A DNA stretch of 54,544 bases from CAYJIL01 sp964370235 (GTDB taxonomy: Bacteria; Bacteroidota; Bacteroidia; Bacteroidales; Rikenellaceae). Shown piece after piece: positions 25,309 to 33,804 of this stretch. A program made the translations under genes and the position numbers. The notes under the pieces are model-generated. The model searched no databases and was not told where the DNA came from. It saw only the letters and a list, made by a program, of their open reading frames with translations. Where the stretch lies: assembly GCA_964370235.1 (NCBI GenBank), contig CAYJIL010000003.1, forward strand, positions 1-54,544, in the 5' to 3' direction. Position 1 is the stretch's first letter. Every line of letters starts with the position of its first letter.

Positions 25309-27249
25309 TTATTTTAGTGGTTCTATCTCTTTGGAAACCAGCTCACCAACATAGGCTGTAAACTCTTCAAGAGACATTGCTCCCTTGTCGCCTTCGCCCT
25401 GTAAACGCACTGATACAGTGGTAGTTTCGGCCTCTTTCTCGCCTACAATTAGTAGGAAAGGAATTCGCTTCAACTCGTTATCACGTATCTTTCGTCCAAT
25501 CTTTTCGTTACGGTCGTCAACTAGCGCGCGAATGTCACAAAGCGATAGTTTTCGTGCAACCTCGGCAGCGTAGTCGTTATACTTTTCGCTAATTGGAAGG
25601 ATCACCACTTGGTCTGGTGTTAGCCATAGTGGGAACTTACCGCCAGTGTGCTCTAGTAGTACTGCTACAAATCGCTCCATCGAACCAAAAGGTGCACGGT
25701 GAATCATAATTGGGCGGTGGCTCTTGTCGTCGCTACCCGTATATGTAAGGTCAAAACGCTCAGGTAGGTTGTAGTCAACCTGAATAGTTCCAAGCTGCCA
25801 CTTTCTGCCTAGTGCATCCTTAACCATAAAGTCTAGCTTAGGGCCATAGAATGCTGCTTCGCCATACTCAACAATTGTATTAAGACCCTTTTCTTGTGTA
25901 GCCTCAATAATTGCGTTTTCTGCCTTGTCCCAGTTTTCGTCTGTGCCAATATACTTTGTAGTATTTTCTTTGTCACGTAGCGAAATTTGTGCCGTAAAGT
26001 TCTCAAAACTCAATGTCTTAAATATATAAAGAACAATGTCGATAACTTTCTTGAACTCCTCCTTTAGCTGGTCGGGGCGACAGAAAATGTGTGCATCATC
26101 TTGAGTAAAGCCACGCACACGAGTAAGACCGTGTAGCTCGCCACTTTGCTCATAACGATAAACCGTACCAAACTCGGCAAAGCGAACAGGTAGATCTTTG
26201 TATGAACGTGGTTTGAACTTATATACCTCGCAGTGGTGTGGGCAGTTCATAGGCTTAAGCAAGAACTCCTCGTTTTCGTCTGGTGTGTGAATTGGCTGGA
26301 ACGAGTCGTGGCCATACTTTTGGTAGTGACCCGATGTTACATACAAATCTTTCATACCAATGTGTGGAGTGATTACCTGCTGGTAGCCATGTTGCTTTTG
26401 CACACCTTTAAGGAAGCCCTCTAGCCTTTCACGAAGTGCTGCTCCCTTTGGTAACCATAGCGGAAGACCTGCGCCCACACGTGAAGAGAAGCAGAATAGC
26501 TCTAGCTCACGACCTAGTTTGCGGTGGTCACGCTTTTTAGCCTCCTCTAGCATTACAAGGTACTCGTCTAGCATAGCTTTCTTTGGGAACGAGATACCAT
26601 AGATACGTGTTAGCATCTTGTTTTTCTCGTCACCTCTCCAGTATGCACCTGCAATCGAAAGTAGCTTGATAGCCTTGATTGGTGCAGTCGAAGGAATGTG
26701 TGGTCCACGACATAGGTCGGTGAAGGCACCATTGCTATAAAATGTAATAGTACCATCTTCTAGCCCCGAAATTAGGTCTAGCTTATATTCGTCACCTTTT
26801 TCGGTGAAGGTTTTAAGTGCGTCTGCTTTGGTTACCTCGGTGCGAGTGAAACCTTGCTTTTTTCTTGCAAGCTCAACCATCTTAGCCTCAATCTTTGGAA
26901 GATCGGCCTCGGTGATTGGCTTTGGTGAATCTACATCGTAGTAGAATCCATTCTCAATAGCTGGACCAATACCAAACTTAATGCCCGGATATAGCTCCTC
27001 TAGCGCCTCTGCAAGAATGTGTGATGACGAGTGCCAAAATGCGTTTTTGCCCTCTGTATCGTCCCATTTGAATAGCTTGATAGAGCAATCAGACTCTATC
27101 GGAAGTAGTGCATCACGAGTTTCGCCATCGACAGCCACAGCCAAAACATCGGCTGCTAGACGAGACGAGATACTCTCTGCAATCTGCATTCCTGTAACTC
27201 CCTTGTTGAACTCTCTTATCGAGCCATCGGGAAATGTCACTTTTATCAT
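25309..27249 (-). CDS. thrS: Threonyl-tRNA synthetase
   Basis: A 646-residue class II synthetase that charges tRNA-Thr. It has the full bacterial domain order: TGS domain (1-62, MIKVTFPDGSIREF), editing domain with the HSSSH motif (H73, H77), catalytic core with LLKPMNCPHHCEVYK (zinc-binding Cys), motif 2 with FAEFGTVYRYEQSGELHGLTRVRGFTQDDAHIFC, motif 3 with HRAPFGSMERFVAVLLEH, and a C-terminal anticodon-binding domain ending near LVSKEIEPLK. It is followed by infC on the same strand after a 177-nt spacer with hairpins. A -7 element and a short leader hairpin lie upstream. There is no T-box, as expected outside Gram-positive bacteria. Confidence 0.97.
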   Translation of the reverse strand: MIKVTFPDGSIREFNKGVTGMQIAESISSRLAADVLAVAVDGETRDALLPIESDCSIKLFKWDDTEGKNAFWHSSSHILAEALEELYPGIKFGIGPAIENGFYYDVDSPKPITEADLPKIEAKMVELARKKQGFTRTEVTKADALKTFTEKGDEYKLDLISGLEDGTITFYSNGAFTDLCRGPHIPSTAPIKAIKLLSIAGAYWRGDEKNKMLTRIYGISFPKKAMLDEYLVMLEEAKKRDHRKLGRELELFCFSSRVGAGLPLWLPKGAALRERLEGFLKGVQKQHGYQQVITPHIGMKDLYVTSGHYQKYGHDSFQPIHTPDENEEFLLKPMNCPHHCEVYKFKPRSYKDLPVRFAEFGTVYRYEQSGELHGLTRVRGFTQDDAHIFCRPDQLKEEFKKVIDIVLYIFKTLSFENFTAQISLRDKENTTKYIGTDENWDKAENAIIEATQEKGLNTIVEYGEAAFYGPKLDFMVKDALGRKWQLGTIQVDYNLPERFDLTYTGSDDKSHRPIMIHRAPFGSMERFVAVLLEHTGGKFPLWLTPDQVVILPISEKYNDYAAEVARKLSLCDIRALVDDRNEKIGRKIRDNELKRIPFLLIVGEKEAETTTVSVRLQGEGDKGAMSLEEFTAYVGELVSKEIEPLK

Positions 27250-27286
27250 AACGTGTAAAATTTTAGTTCTATTTTGCCGAGCATTT

Positions 27287-27305
27287 CTCTCGCTAAATAC
27301 GAGAG
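27287..27305 (-). other. Hairpin in the thrS leader
   Basis: CTCTCG (27287-27292) pairs with CGAGAG (27300-27305), loop of 7 nt, between the thrS -7 element and its start codon. It could be a translational control element; E. coli ThrS represses its own leader by binding tRNA-like hairpins, but this single stem is too simple to claim that. Confidence 0.4.
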
Positions 27306-27333
27306 GGATAGCCCACTAAGCATAATTAACAAG

Positions 27334-27341
27334 CAAAGTTA
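27334..27341 (-). promoter_or_regulatory. -7 element for thrS-infC
   Basis: TAACTTTG on the minus strand (27341-27334) fits TAnnTTTG exactly, 84 nt before the thrS ATG. The -33 box is not clear. Confidence 0.45.
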
Positions 27342-27423
27342 ATATTTCTTTTTGAATACTCCATTTAATTTATCTTTTTTTTGGTTTTGACCCAGTAAAA
27401 ACGGCTTTTTGACCTACTATTAT

Positions 27424-27454
27424 TTTGAAAAAATGATTTTTTTAGCCATCTTTG
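27424..27454 (+). promoter_or_regulatory. Probable promoter for tRNA-Leu
   Basis: TTTG (27424-27427), a 19-nt spacer and CATCTTTG (27447-27454; one mismatch to TAnnTTTG), ending 10 nt before the first base of the tRNA. Confidence 0.45.
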
Positions 27455-27464
27455 TGACTGCTTT

Positions 27465-27548
27465 GCCCAGATGGTGAAATTGGTAGACACGCTACCTTGA
27501 GGGGGTAGTGCCGGTATCGGTGTGCAAGTTCGAGTCTTGTTCTGGGCA
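27465..27548 (+). tRNA. tRNA-Leu (GAG anticodon)
   Basis: An 84-nt cloverleaf with acceptor stem GCCCAGA (27465-27471) and TCTGGGC (27541-27547), discriminator A at 27548, an anticodon arm CTACC-TTGAGGG-GGTAG giving anticodon GAG (codons CUC/CUU), a long variable arm typical of class II tRNA-Leu, and a TTCGAGT T-loop. CCA is not encoded. A terminator follows directly. Confidence 0.95.
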
Positions 27549-27550
27549 CA

Positions 27551-27588
27551 AAAAAGGCGATAATCTGTTATCAGATTATCGCCTTTTT
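27551..27588. terminator. Bidirectional terminator after tRNA-Leu
   Basis: A 17-bp perfect stem: AAAAAGGCGATAATCTG (27551-27567) with CAGATTATCGCCTTTTT (27572-27588), a 4-nt loop, T-run on both strands. It serves the tRNA and the convergent prolyl oligopeptidase gene. Confidence 0.92.
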
Positions 27589-27604
27589 TTAGTTTGATGT
27601 ACAA

Positions 27605-29740
27605 CTATTTAGTAGCTGCAACATATGGATGATTTGTATTGAAAAGTAGGAACGAATACTGATCTGCCGACTCTTGAATACGCTTAGATGTTGGCTTACC
27701 TGCACCGTGGCCAGCGTTTGTTTCAATGCGAATAAGCACTGGAGCATCGCCTGCTTGGCACTTTTGTAGCTGTGCTGCAAACTTGAACGAGTGTGCAGGA
27801 ACTACACGGTCGTCGTGATCGCCCGTAGTAACCATAGTAGCTGGGTAGCTAACACCCTCTTTTAGGTTGTGTAGAGGCGAGTACTTATAGATATACTTAA
27901 ACTGATCTTCGAAGTCGCTCGAACCATACTCAACAGCCCAGCCCCAACCAACAGTAAACTTGTGGTAACGTAGCATATCAAGCACACCCACTGCCGGAAG
28001 TGCAACAGCAAATAGATCTGGACGCTGAACCATACAAGCACCAACTAGTAGACCACCGTTAGAACCACCTGCAATAGCTAGCTTCTCAGACGATGTGTAA
28101 CCCTCTTTAATTAGGTGCTCACCTGCGCCAATAAAGTCGTCAAATACGTTTTGCTTGTTCTCTAGCATACCTGCCTTGTGCCATTTTTCGCCATATTCAG
28201 AACCACCACGTAGCGTAACAACAGCGTGAATACCACCTTGCTCCATAAACATAATTGCAGCAGGCGAGAACGATGGAGTGATATTGATTTGGAAACCACC
28301 ATAACCATACATATAAGTAGGGTTAGTACCATCTAGCTTAATATCTTTGCGGTGAGTTATAAACATAGGAACTTTTGTGCCATCCTTGCTAGTAAAGAAC
28401 ACCTGCTTAGTTTCAAACATATCGGGGTTGAAGTCAACCTCTGGTGCTTTATATAGCTTAGACTCTAGTGTAGCAGGGTCATACGAATAGATAGCCGCAG
28501 GAGTAGTGTAGTTTGTAAGCGTGTAGTAAAGCACCTTAGCATCGTCTTTGCCACCAAAACCCGACACCGAACCAATAGCAGGTAGTTTTACTTCGCCCAC
28601 TAGCTTTCCATCAAAGTTATACTGATAAACTTTGCTTTGTGCATCCTCTAGGTATTTTGCAATTAGGTAACCAGCAGCCGATGTAACGCTTTCTAGCAAA
28701 TTCTCCGAATTTTCGGCAATAACAGGCTTTAGCTCACCGCCTTTTTTAAGGTCGATTGTTGCAAGCTGGTAGTTTGCAGCATCACGGTTTGTTAGTACAT
28801 ATAGCTTGTCGTCTTTGCACTCAACGATAGAGTAATCGGCATCAAAACCCTTTAGTAAAACTTTAAAGTTCTTGTCCTTAGTACCTTTATATAGAATCTC
28901 GGTTCCCGAAGTACCCTCAGATGCAGTTACAAATATCCACTTGCCATCCTCACTTGGGTAGGCGTGGTGGTAGCGTAGAGGGTGCTCTTTGTCCATATAC
29001 ACTAGCTTATCGTCTGCCTGTGCAGTACCTAGCTTGTGATAATATACTTTTTGAAACTCGTTTTTTGTTGAGTATAAACCTTCGGCTGGCTTATCATATG
29101 CCGAATAGTAAAAACCTTTTGAATCTGGAGCCCATACAGCACCCGAGAACTTAACCCACTCGATAAGGTCGGTTGTTTTCTCCATTGTCTTAGTATCAAG
29201 AATGTTGATTTGAACCCAGTCTGAGCCCGATGCCGATACCGAATATGCAGCATAACGACCATCCTTAGAGAATGTTAGCGCACCTAGTGCTTTTGTGCCA
29301 TCTGCCGAAAGGGTATTAGGGTCAAGGAATACTTCGCCCTTAGCCTCTGGCGATGATTTACGATAAATTACAGATTGGTTTTGTAGTCCATCGTTATATG
29401 AGTAGTAGTACCAATCGCCATGCTTTGCTGGAGCACTCTCCTTTGCATAGTCATAAAGCTCGGTGATGCGCTGCTTAACAGCGTCACGGAATGGTATTTT
29501 TGAAAGGTAATCGAAAGTAACTTCGTTTTCGGCCTTTACCCATGCTGCTGTCTCGTCTGAGTTATCGTCCTCTAGCCAGCGGTAAGGGTCGGCTACCTCT
29601 GTTCCAAAATAATTATCCACAACATTTTCTTGTCTTGTGTCGGGATAGGGTAGTCTCTCTATCTTCATCGTAGAATTTTGTGCGCAACCAACCGTAAATA
29701 GTACGGCTGCCGATAGCGCAAGTTTAGTAGATCTTTTCAT
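27605..29740 (-). CDS. Prolyl oligopeptidase (S9A) lipoprotein
   Basis: A 711-residue serine peptidase that cleaves short peptides after proline. An N-terminal lipoprotein-type signal (MKRSTKLALSAAVLFTVGC, C19) places it in the periplasm or on the outer membrane. Residues about 28-95 and 430-711 form the alpha/beta-hydrolase domain, and about 100-425 the seven-bladed propeller that filters substrate size. The catalytic triad is S560 in AGGSNGGLLVG, an Asp in TGDHDDRVVPAH (643/644) and H678 in TNAGHGAGKP. Length and motifs match the S9A family closely. It lies downstream of the beta-helix gene on the same strand with a 132-nt gap and ends at the shared terminator next to tRNA-Leu. Confidence 0.95.
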   Translation of the reverse strand: MKRSTKLALSAAVLFTVGCAQNSTMKIERLPYPDTRQENVVDNYFGTEVADPYRWLEDDNSDETAAWVKAENEVTFDYLSKIPFRDAVKQRITELYDYAKESAPAKHGDWYYYSYNDGLQNQSVIYRKSSPEAKGEVFLDPNTLSADGTKALGALTFSKDGRYAAYSVSASGSDWVQINILDTKTMEKTTDLIEWVKFSGAVWAPDSKGFYYSAYDKPAEGLYSTKNEFQKVYYHKLGTAQADDKLVYMDKEHPLRYHHAYPSEDGKWIFVTASEGTSGTEILYKGTKDKNFKVLLKGFDADYSIVECKDDKLYVLTNRDAANYQLATIDLKKGGELKPVIAENSENLLESVTSAAGYLIAKYLEDAQSKVYQYNFDGKLVGEVKLPAIGSVSGFGGKDDAKVLYYTLTNYTTPAAIYSYDPATLESKLYKAPEVDFNPDMFETKQVFFTSKDGTKVPMFITHRKDIKLDGTNPTYMYGYGGFQINITPSFSPAAIMFMEQGGIHAVVTLRGGSEYGEKWHKAGMLENKQNVFDDFIGAGEHLIKEGYTSSEKLAIAGGSNGGLLVGACMVQRPDLFAVALPAVGVLDMLRYHKFTVGWGWAVEYGSSDFEDQFKYIYKYSPLHNLKEGVSYPATMVTTGDHDDRVVPAHSFKFAAQLQKCQAGDAPVLIRIETNAGHGAGKPTSKRIQESADQYSFLLFNTNHPYVAATK

Positions 29741-29872
29741 GCTCTATTAAATTTTGGTTTCACCTACAAAGAAAGTAAAAATATGTTGATTTTTATACTC
29801 TATGTGCGAGTGGGCTAGTGTGAAGCTAATATTTTAACACTTTATGTTGGATGTGAAATTTATATCACACGC

Positions 29873-32026
29873 CTATTGCTCATATATTTTTGAGTACTCC
29901 TCCTCTTTTTCTCGCACTATTTGCTTGAATGTTTGGGTGCGAGAGCTAGGGAGCTTTGCACGCTCTTTCCACTGCTTGCTACCATATACGCCTGCTTTGC
30001 TGTAATCAAATGGAGTGAAGCCAATTTTTTTGATGGCTCTTTTGTTCTCGATGGTAAAGTCAAAATTATATGGATCCTTGAACATTGGGTCGGCAACCAC
30101 CGAGCCACTATCCTTTAGCTCTTGCCACTCTTTTAGCTCTCTATTTAGCAAGGTTACTTTGTGCCCCACTCTGCTGTCCCAATACATATTATCGTGCATA
30201 TCGACCTTTGCTTTTTCCCAGTCGCCTCCTAATATATCGCCATGGTCTATTGTCACAATGTTGTTGCTAAAGGTAAACGATTTGTGCTCTTCGACCCTTG
30301 TGAATTTGAGTTGGCAAATATGGCTAAATGCAAATATATTGTTGCGAATAATGTTCTCTTTGCCATAGTGTTGATGAAAACCGCCGCTCTTGCAACCCCA
30401 TACCAAATTATTCTCCATAGTTACACCGCTACTTCCCTCGTCGGTATATAGTCCCCAGCCACCATAGCTATATGTGTAGACATCGTGAATGACATTGTGG
30501 TGAATGTGTGTGTCGTATGATTCGCCCAAGGTATAAACTGCCCCCATATCGGATAGCTCGCCCCAGCCAATGTGGTGAATATGGTTAAAGGCAATTTCGT
30601 TACCCGTTGATGGGTTATCGAAATGCCCAAACTCTTCTCTAAGCTCACCATCTTTGTTCATTATGCGTGTTACAAAGCCACTTTTTTTGTAACCCCACAT
30701 CCAGCCAACCGATACACCCGAATACAAAATATCGGATATTTCGTTGTGAATAACTTTGTTATCTGCCGCAAACATTATCCCCACGCCAATGCCACAGGGC
30801 AAAATGTGCCCTGCCGATTGAATAATGTTATTCTCGATGGTAATATTGTTGGTGTACCAAGGCACATCATCTCTAAGATGTGGCTCGCCCACCTTTACAC
30901 CCCCTGCTCCAAGGTCATATATATATGAGTGTTTGATGTGGCTATTGCGGCACATATTCTTGAACCATAGCGCATAACCACCCGTGTGCTTTATCTCGCA
31001 ATTGTTAAACTCAATATTTTGTGCATAGTTTATCTCGATTGCAGCCTCGATAGATGCCGCTGCTTGCTCGGGTGCATTACCACTTTTGGGCATAGTGTAT
31101 GCCGAATGTGCAAACGTAATATTCTCGAATGCTATGTTGCTTGCTAGCTTGTCTTGTGTGCCATTGATGGTGATAAGCCTCTTTAACACAGGTATATATC
31201 CAACAATGTTTTGTGGTGTTTCGCCCTCTCTAGGGTAGTAGTATAACCAACCATCGCTATCTAAATAATATTCGCCTTGGGTGCTAATAGCACCTTTAAA
31301 ATTCTCTAGCGTAAAGCGTGTTTGGTTATCTAGGCTATTCCATGGTTTCATGCCACTGCCCGAAATATAGAATGACGGAGTTTCTGGCTCTAGGTAGTCG
31401 ATATATTTGCGAGTATTATCCCACTTGTGATAAAACATTGCAACTACTCTGCTTAGTTCTTGTGGCGAAAGGTTGGCAAGTTGCGCTATGTTCTCTTTGG
31501 GTGTAAAAAGCCTTTGAGTTGCAAACTTGGCTACTCTGCCGCTACCCTTGTGGTGTATAACTTGTTGTGTGCTATCAAGGTAATACCACCCTTTGTCGGG
31601 GCTTTTGGCACGAATGGCACGCGAGTTGTTAATATATAGCTGTTCGCCATCTATGGCTAATGCTGTTGCATCGTCAATTTTACTCACTAGCAATCCGCCC
31701 TCGCCCCAGCTCCAATCTCTAACTTCGATTGCGCCACTAATTACGCTAGCGCCATCGCCAGAGCCAACAATTCTTATAGGAGTTTGGTTTGAGCCATCAA
31801 AAGCAATGCTGTTCTTGAGAAAATAGTTGCCCTTAGCTACATTCACCACAACCGAATCGGCTGTTAGCTTTGTTGCTTGTTTTGCTGCTAACTCTATGTT
31901 TGAGTAAGGCGAGTTTTTTGTGCCATCTCCCACCCCCGTGTGGCGAGCGTCTACAAAGATATTGGTTTGTGCAAAAAGCAAATGTGATGCACCTATTAAA
32001 AATGTGGTGAGTAGTGTTCGTATCAT
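29873..32026 (-). CDS. Right-handed parallel beta-helix protein, GH141-like
   Basis: A 717-residue exported protein. I chose ATG 32026, which gives the signal MIRTLLTTFLIGASHLLFAQ; an upstream ATG at 32059 would bury it behind 11 residues. Numbering from here, the opening TNIFVDARHTGVGDGTKNSPYSNIELAAK, then LYINNSRAIRAKSPDKGWYYLD, and the long run of short beta-coil repeats (NITIENNIIQSAG, HIHHNVIHDVYTYSYGGWGLYTDEGSSGVTMENNLVWG) are typical of right-handed beta-helix proteins. The QLY-N--RAIRA-SP segment recalls GH141 glycosidases (fucosidase/xylanase activities known in gut Bacteroides). It could degrade or bind a plant or host glycan. Catalytic residues are not assigned. It follows the DUF6850 gene but a terminator lies between, so it is likely a separate unit. 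Confidence 0.82.
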   Translation of the reverse strand: MIRTLLTTFLIGASHLLFAQTNIFVDARHTGVGDGTKNSPYSNIELAAKQATKLTADSVVVNVAKGNYFLKNSIAFDGSNQTPIRIVGSGDGASVISGAIEVRDWSWGEGGLLVSKIDDATALAIDGEQLYINNSRAIRAKSPDKGWYYLDSTQQVIHHKGSGRVAKFATQRLFTPKENIAQLANLSPQELSRVVAMFYHKWDNTRKYIDYLEPETPSFYISGSGMKPWNSLDNQTRFTLENFKGAISTQGEYYLDSDGWLYYYPREGETPQNIVGYIPVLKRLITINGTQDKLASNIAFENITFAHSAYTMPKSGNAPEQAAASIEAAIEINYAQNIEFNNCEIKHTGGYALWFKNMCRNSHIKHSYIYDLGAGGVKVGEPHLRDDVPWYTNNITIENNIIQSAGHILPCGIGVGIMFAADNKVIHNEISDILYSGVSVGWMWGYKKSGFVTRIMNKDGELREEFGHFDNPSTGNEIAFNHIHHIGWGELSDMGAVYTLGESYDTHIHHNVIHDVYTYSYGGWGLYTDEGSSGVTMENNLVWGCKSGGFHQHYGKENIIRNNIFAFSHICQLKFTRVEEHKSFTFSNNIVTIDHGDILGGDWEKAKVDMHDNMYWDSRVGHKVTLLNRELKEWQELKDSGSVVADPMFKDPYNFDFTIENKRAIKKIGFTPFDYSKAGVYGSKQWKERAKLPSSRTQTFKQIVREKEEEYSKIYEQ

Positions 32027-32054
32027 GTCAATTGTTTGAATTAGACCATAAAGA

Positions 32055-32101
32055 AACAAAAAAATGTTAACCCCAGCAAATTTTACTGCAAGGAGTTAAC
32101 A
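32055..32101 (-). terminator. Terminator after the DUF6850 gene
   Basis: On the minus strand TGTTAAC (32101-32095) pairs with GTTAACA (32071-32065), an imperfect inner stem continues, and a run of seven T follows (32064-32058). It would separate the uptake operon from the beta-helix gene. Confidence 0.6.
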
Positions 32102-32126
32102 CTTTTTTTGTAGTAAATTTTACACG

Positions 32127-33800
32127 TTATAGTAGCAAGAATAGCGACAATTTTGCCCACTTTTCGTTGTAAATATCGGGCGAAATGCTAATTGCAGGAG
32201 CTACTGGGTTATAAAACCCAATCTCCTTATCAAAGCTTACATCGTCGCTGCGATTACCATCTCGCCACATTGCTTCTGCTCTAATGCCTAGAGATAAATC
32301 GTTGCGTAGCTCATAAACATATGTTGCCTTTAGCTTAATGCCATTGTAGTTGTTTGAATAAAAAGCGTATGGCATAAATGCGTGCTGAAACTCAATGTCT
32401 TCAACCTTTTGTGATATTGGTACAACGTTATATACTCCATCGCCACATATTTTGCGAGAATAGATAAGCGATATATCTAGTGAGCTGTGTCTATATGTGT
32501 GCTTGTAGCCAATACCAGCGTGTGGCTCGACCCAGCGATTGGTGATTTGCATATCATCTGTGGTGTAACTTTGCGAAAGCTCGGCTCCATAACTACCCAC
32601 AAGCAACGAAAGCTCGCTATTTGTCGATAGTGGTATTAGCGATTTGGCTTGCACTAACCACTCGTAATTATTCATAGAGTAGTTTGTTTGTGTGTCAATG
32701 AGCTTAAAGTCATAAACATGGTTCACCTCATCTACCAACACTTGGGTAAAGATATTTTCGCTACCACTCCTTGTGGTGTAATCAAGTTCGCCATATAGAA
32801 CCCAATCTGTACTTCTGTCTATTTTTAGTTCGATATTGGGGCGCAGGTGCGTGGTTTTTGCAAAGTAAAGATCACGAATGCTACTCTCTTCGGTGCGCAA
32901 ATTGTGATAATCAATCTCGCTTCCTATTGTTAGCGATATGGTTTGACTTGGTGCAAACGAGTAGTAAATATCGCTGTTAATACCGTTGATATAGTACATT
33001 CTCGACATGCCAAATCCCACACGGCTCTCTTTGGCATCATACCTGCCAAAACCATAGGCAATAAAGTAGCGATCTTGTTGTCCCGGTCGCCAGTTCGACA
33101 TGGTCATGTGCTGCTTGTTGCGCTCGTAGCCAATATTTACAAATAGCTTTGACTTGGGCAGTACGACACCAGCTCCTAGGTCGATATTTAGCCACGATGT
33201 GGTGTTTTTGGCTCTAGGGTCGGTCATGCGATGTGCTTGTTCGCCCGCAAAACTAGCCTGCACACCATAGTGAAATTTATTTGACGAAAAGCTATACCCT
33301 CCTTTGACTCCATAAAGGCTATATGTGTAGTCGCCGCCAATAGAGTCGGTTGATATGTATGGCGAGTAGTCTTCAAAATGACGAATACCATTCCACCCAA
33401 TCGAGCGATCCTTGCCGTTTTGAAATTGTGCCGAACCAAATAGCGTGCCACTGTTTTTGAGAGTAACACTACCATATCCATCGAATGTTGTGTTGGTGGA
33501 GTGATTGCCCTCAAAGGTGTGGTAATCGCCACCTAGCTTGCTAGCCGAAGTGCTAGTGCGAATGTAGCTTTTGCTATTGATGGTACTGTCCGACAAAAAC
33601 AACGATTGAAAGGCTGGGTTTGCTAGCATTCCTTTGGTCGATTGCTTTTCGGTGTCGATGGTAAAACCACTATATCTTGTAGCACTAGGTACTAACGAGG
33701 TGCTACTCTCTATATAATCAGCTATGTCTTGTCCTTTGGCAATTGTCGATGTGGCAATCATCAAAATAACCAAAACTAACTTTAATTTTGTGTGTTTCAT
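32127..33800 (-). CDS. DUF6850 outer-membrane beta-barrel protein
   Basis: A 557-residue exported protein (signal about 1-23, ending TIAKGQ). The rest consists of alternating amphipathic strands (GYSFSSNKFHYGVQASFAGEQ, LFVNIGYERNKQHMTMSNW, LKATYVYELRNDLSLGIRAEAMW) with a C-terminal strand ending KWAKLSLFLLL, as in outer-membrane barrels. This matches DUF6850, which is found downstream of TonB receptors and DUF4876 lipoproteins in Bacteroidales. It begins 4 nt after the receptor stop, so the two are coupled. Function is unknown; it may be a second outer-membrane channel or a surface partner of the receptor. Assignment to DUF6850 rests on context and barrel character. Confidence 0.75.
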   Translation of the reverse strand: MKHTKLKLVLVILMIATSTIAKGQDIADYIESSTSLVPSATRYSGFTIDTEKQSTKGMLANPAFQSLFLSDSTINSKSYIRTSTSASKLGGDYHTFEGNHSTNTTFDGYGSVTLKNSGTLFGSAQFQNGKDRSIGWNGIRHFEDYSPYISTDSIGGDYTYSLYGVKGGYSFSSNKFHYGVQASFAGEQAHRMTDPRAKNTTSWLNIDLGAGVVLPKSKLFVNIGYERNKQHMTMSNWRPGQQDRYFIAYGFGRYDAKESRVGFGMSRMYYINGINSDIYYSFAPSQTISLTIGSEIDYHNLRTEESSIRDLYFAKTTHLRPNIELKIDRSTDWVLYGELDYTTRSGSENIFTQVLVDEVNHVYDFKLIDTQTNYSMNNYEWLVQAKSLIPLSTNSELSLLVGSYGAELSQSYTTDDMQITNRWVEPHAGIGYKHTYRHSSLDISLIYSRKICGDGVYNVVPISQKVEDIEFQHAFMPYAFYSNNYNGIKLKATYVYELRNDLSLGIRAEAMWRDGNRSDDVSFDKEIGFYNPVAPAISISPDIYNEKWAKLSLFLLL

Positions 33801-33804
33801 CTGT

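Noticed and set aside
27365..27604. A minus-strand 79-residue reading frame
   Set aside because: It overlaps tRNA-Leu and its terminator and has no protein-like features.
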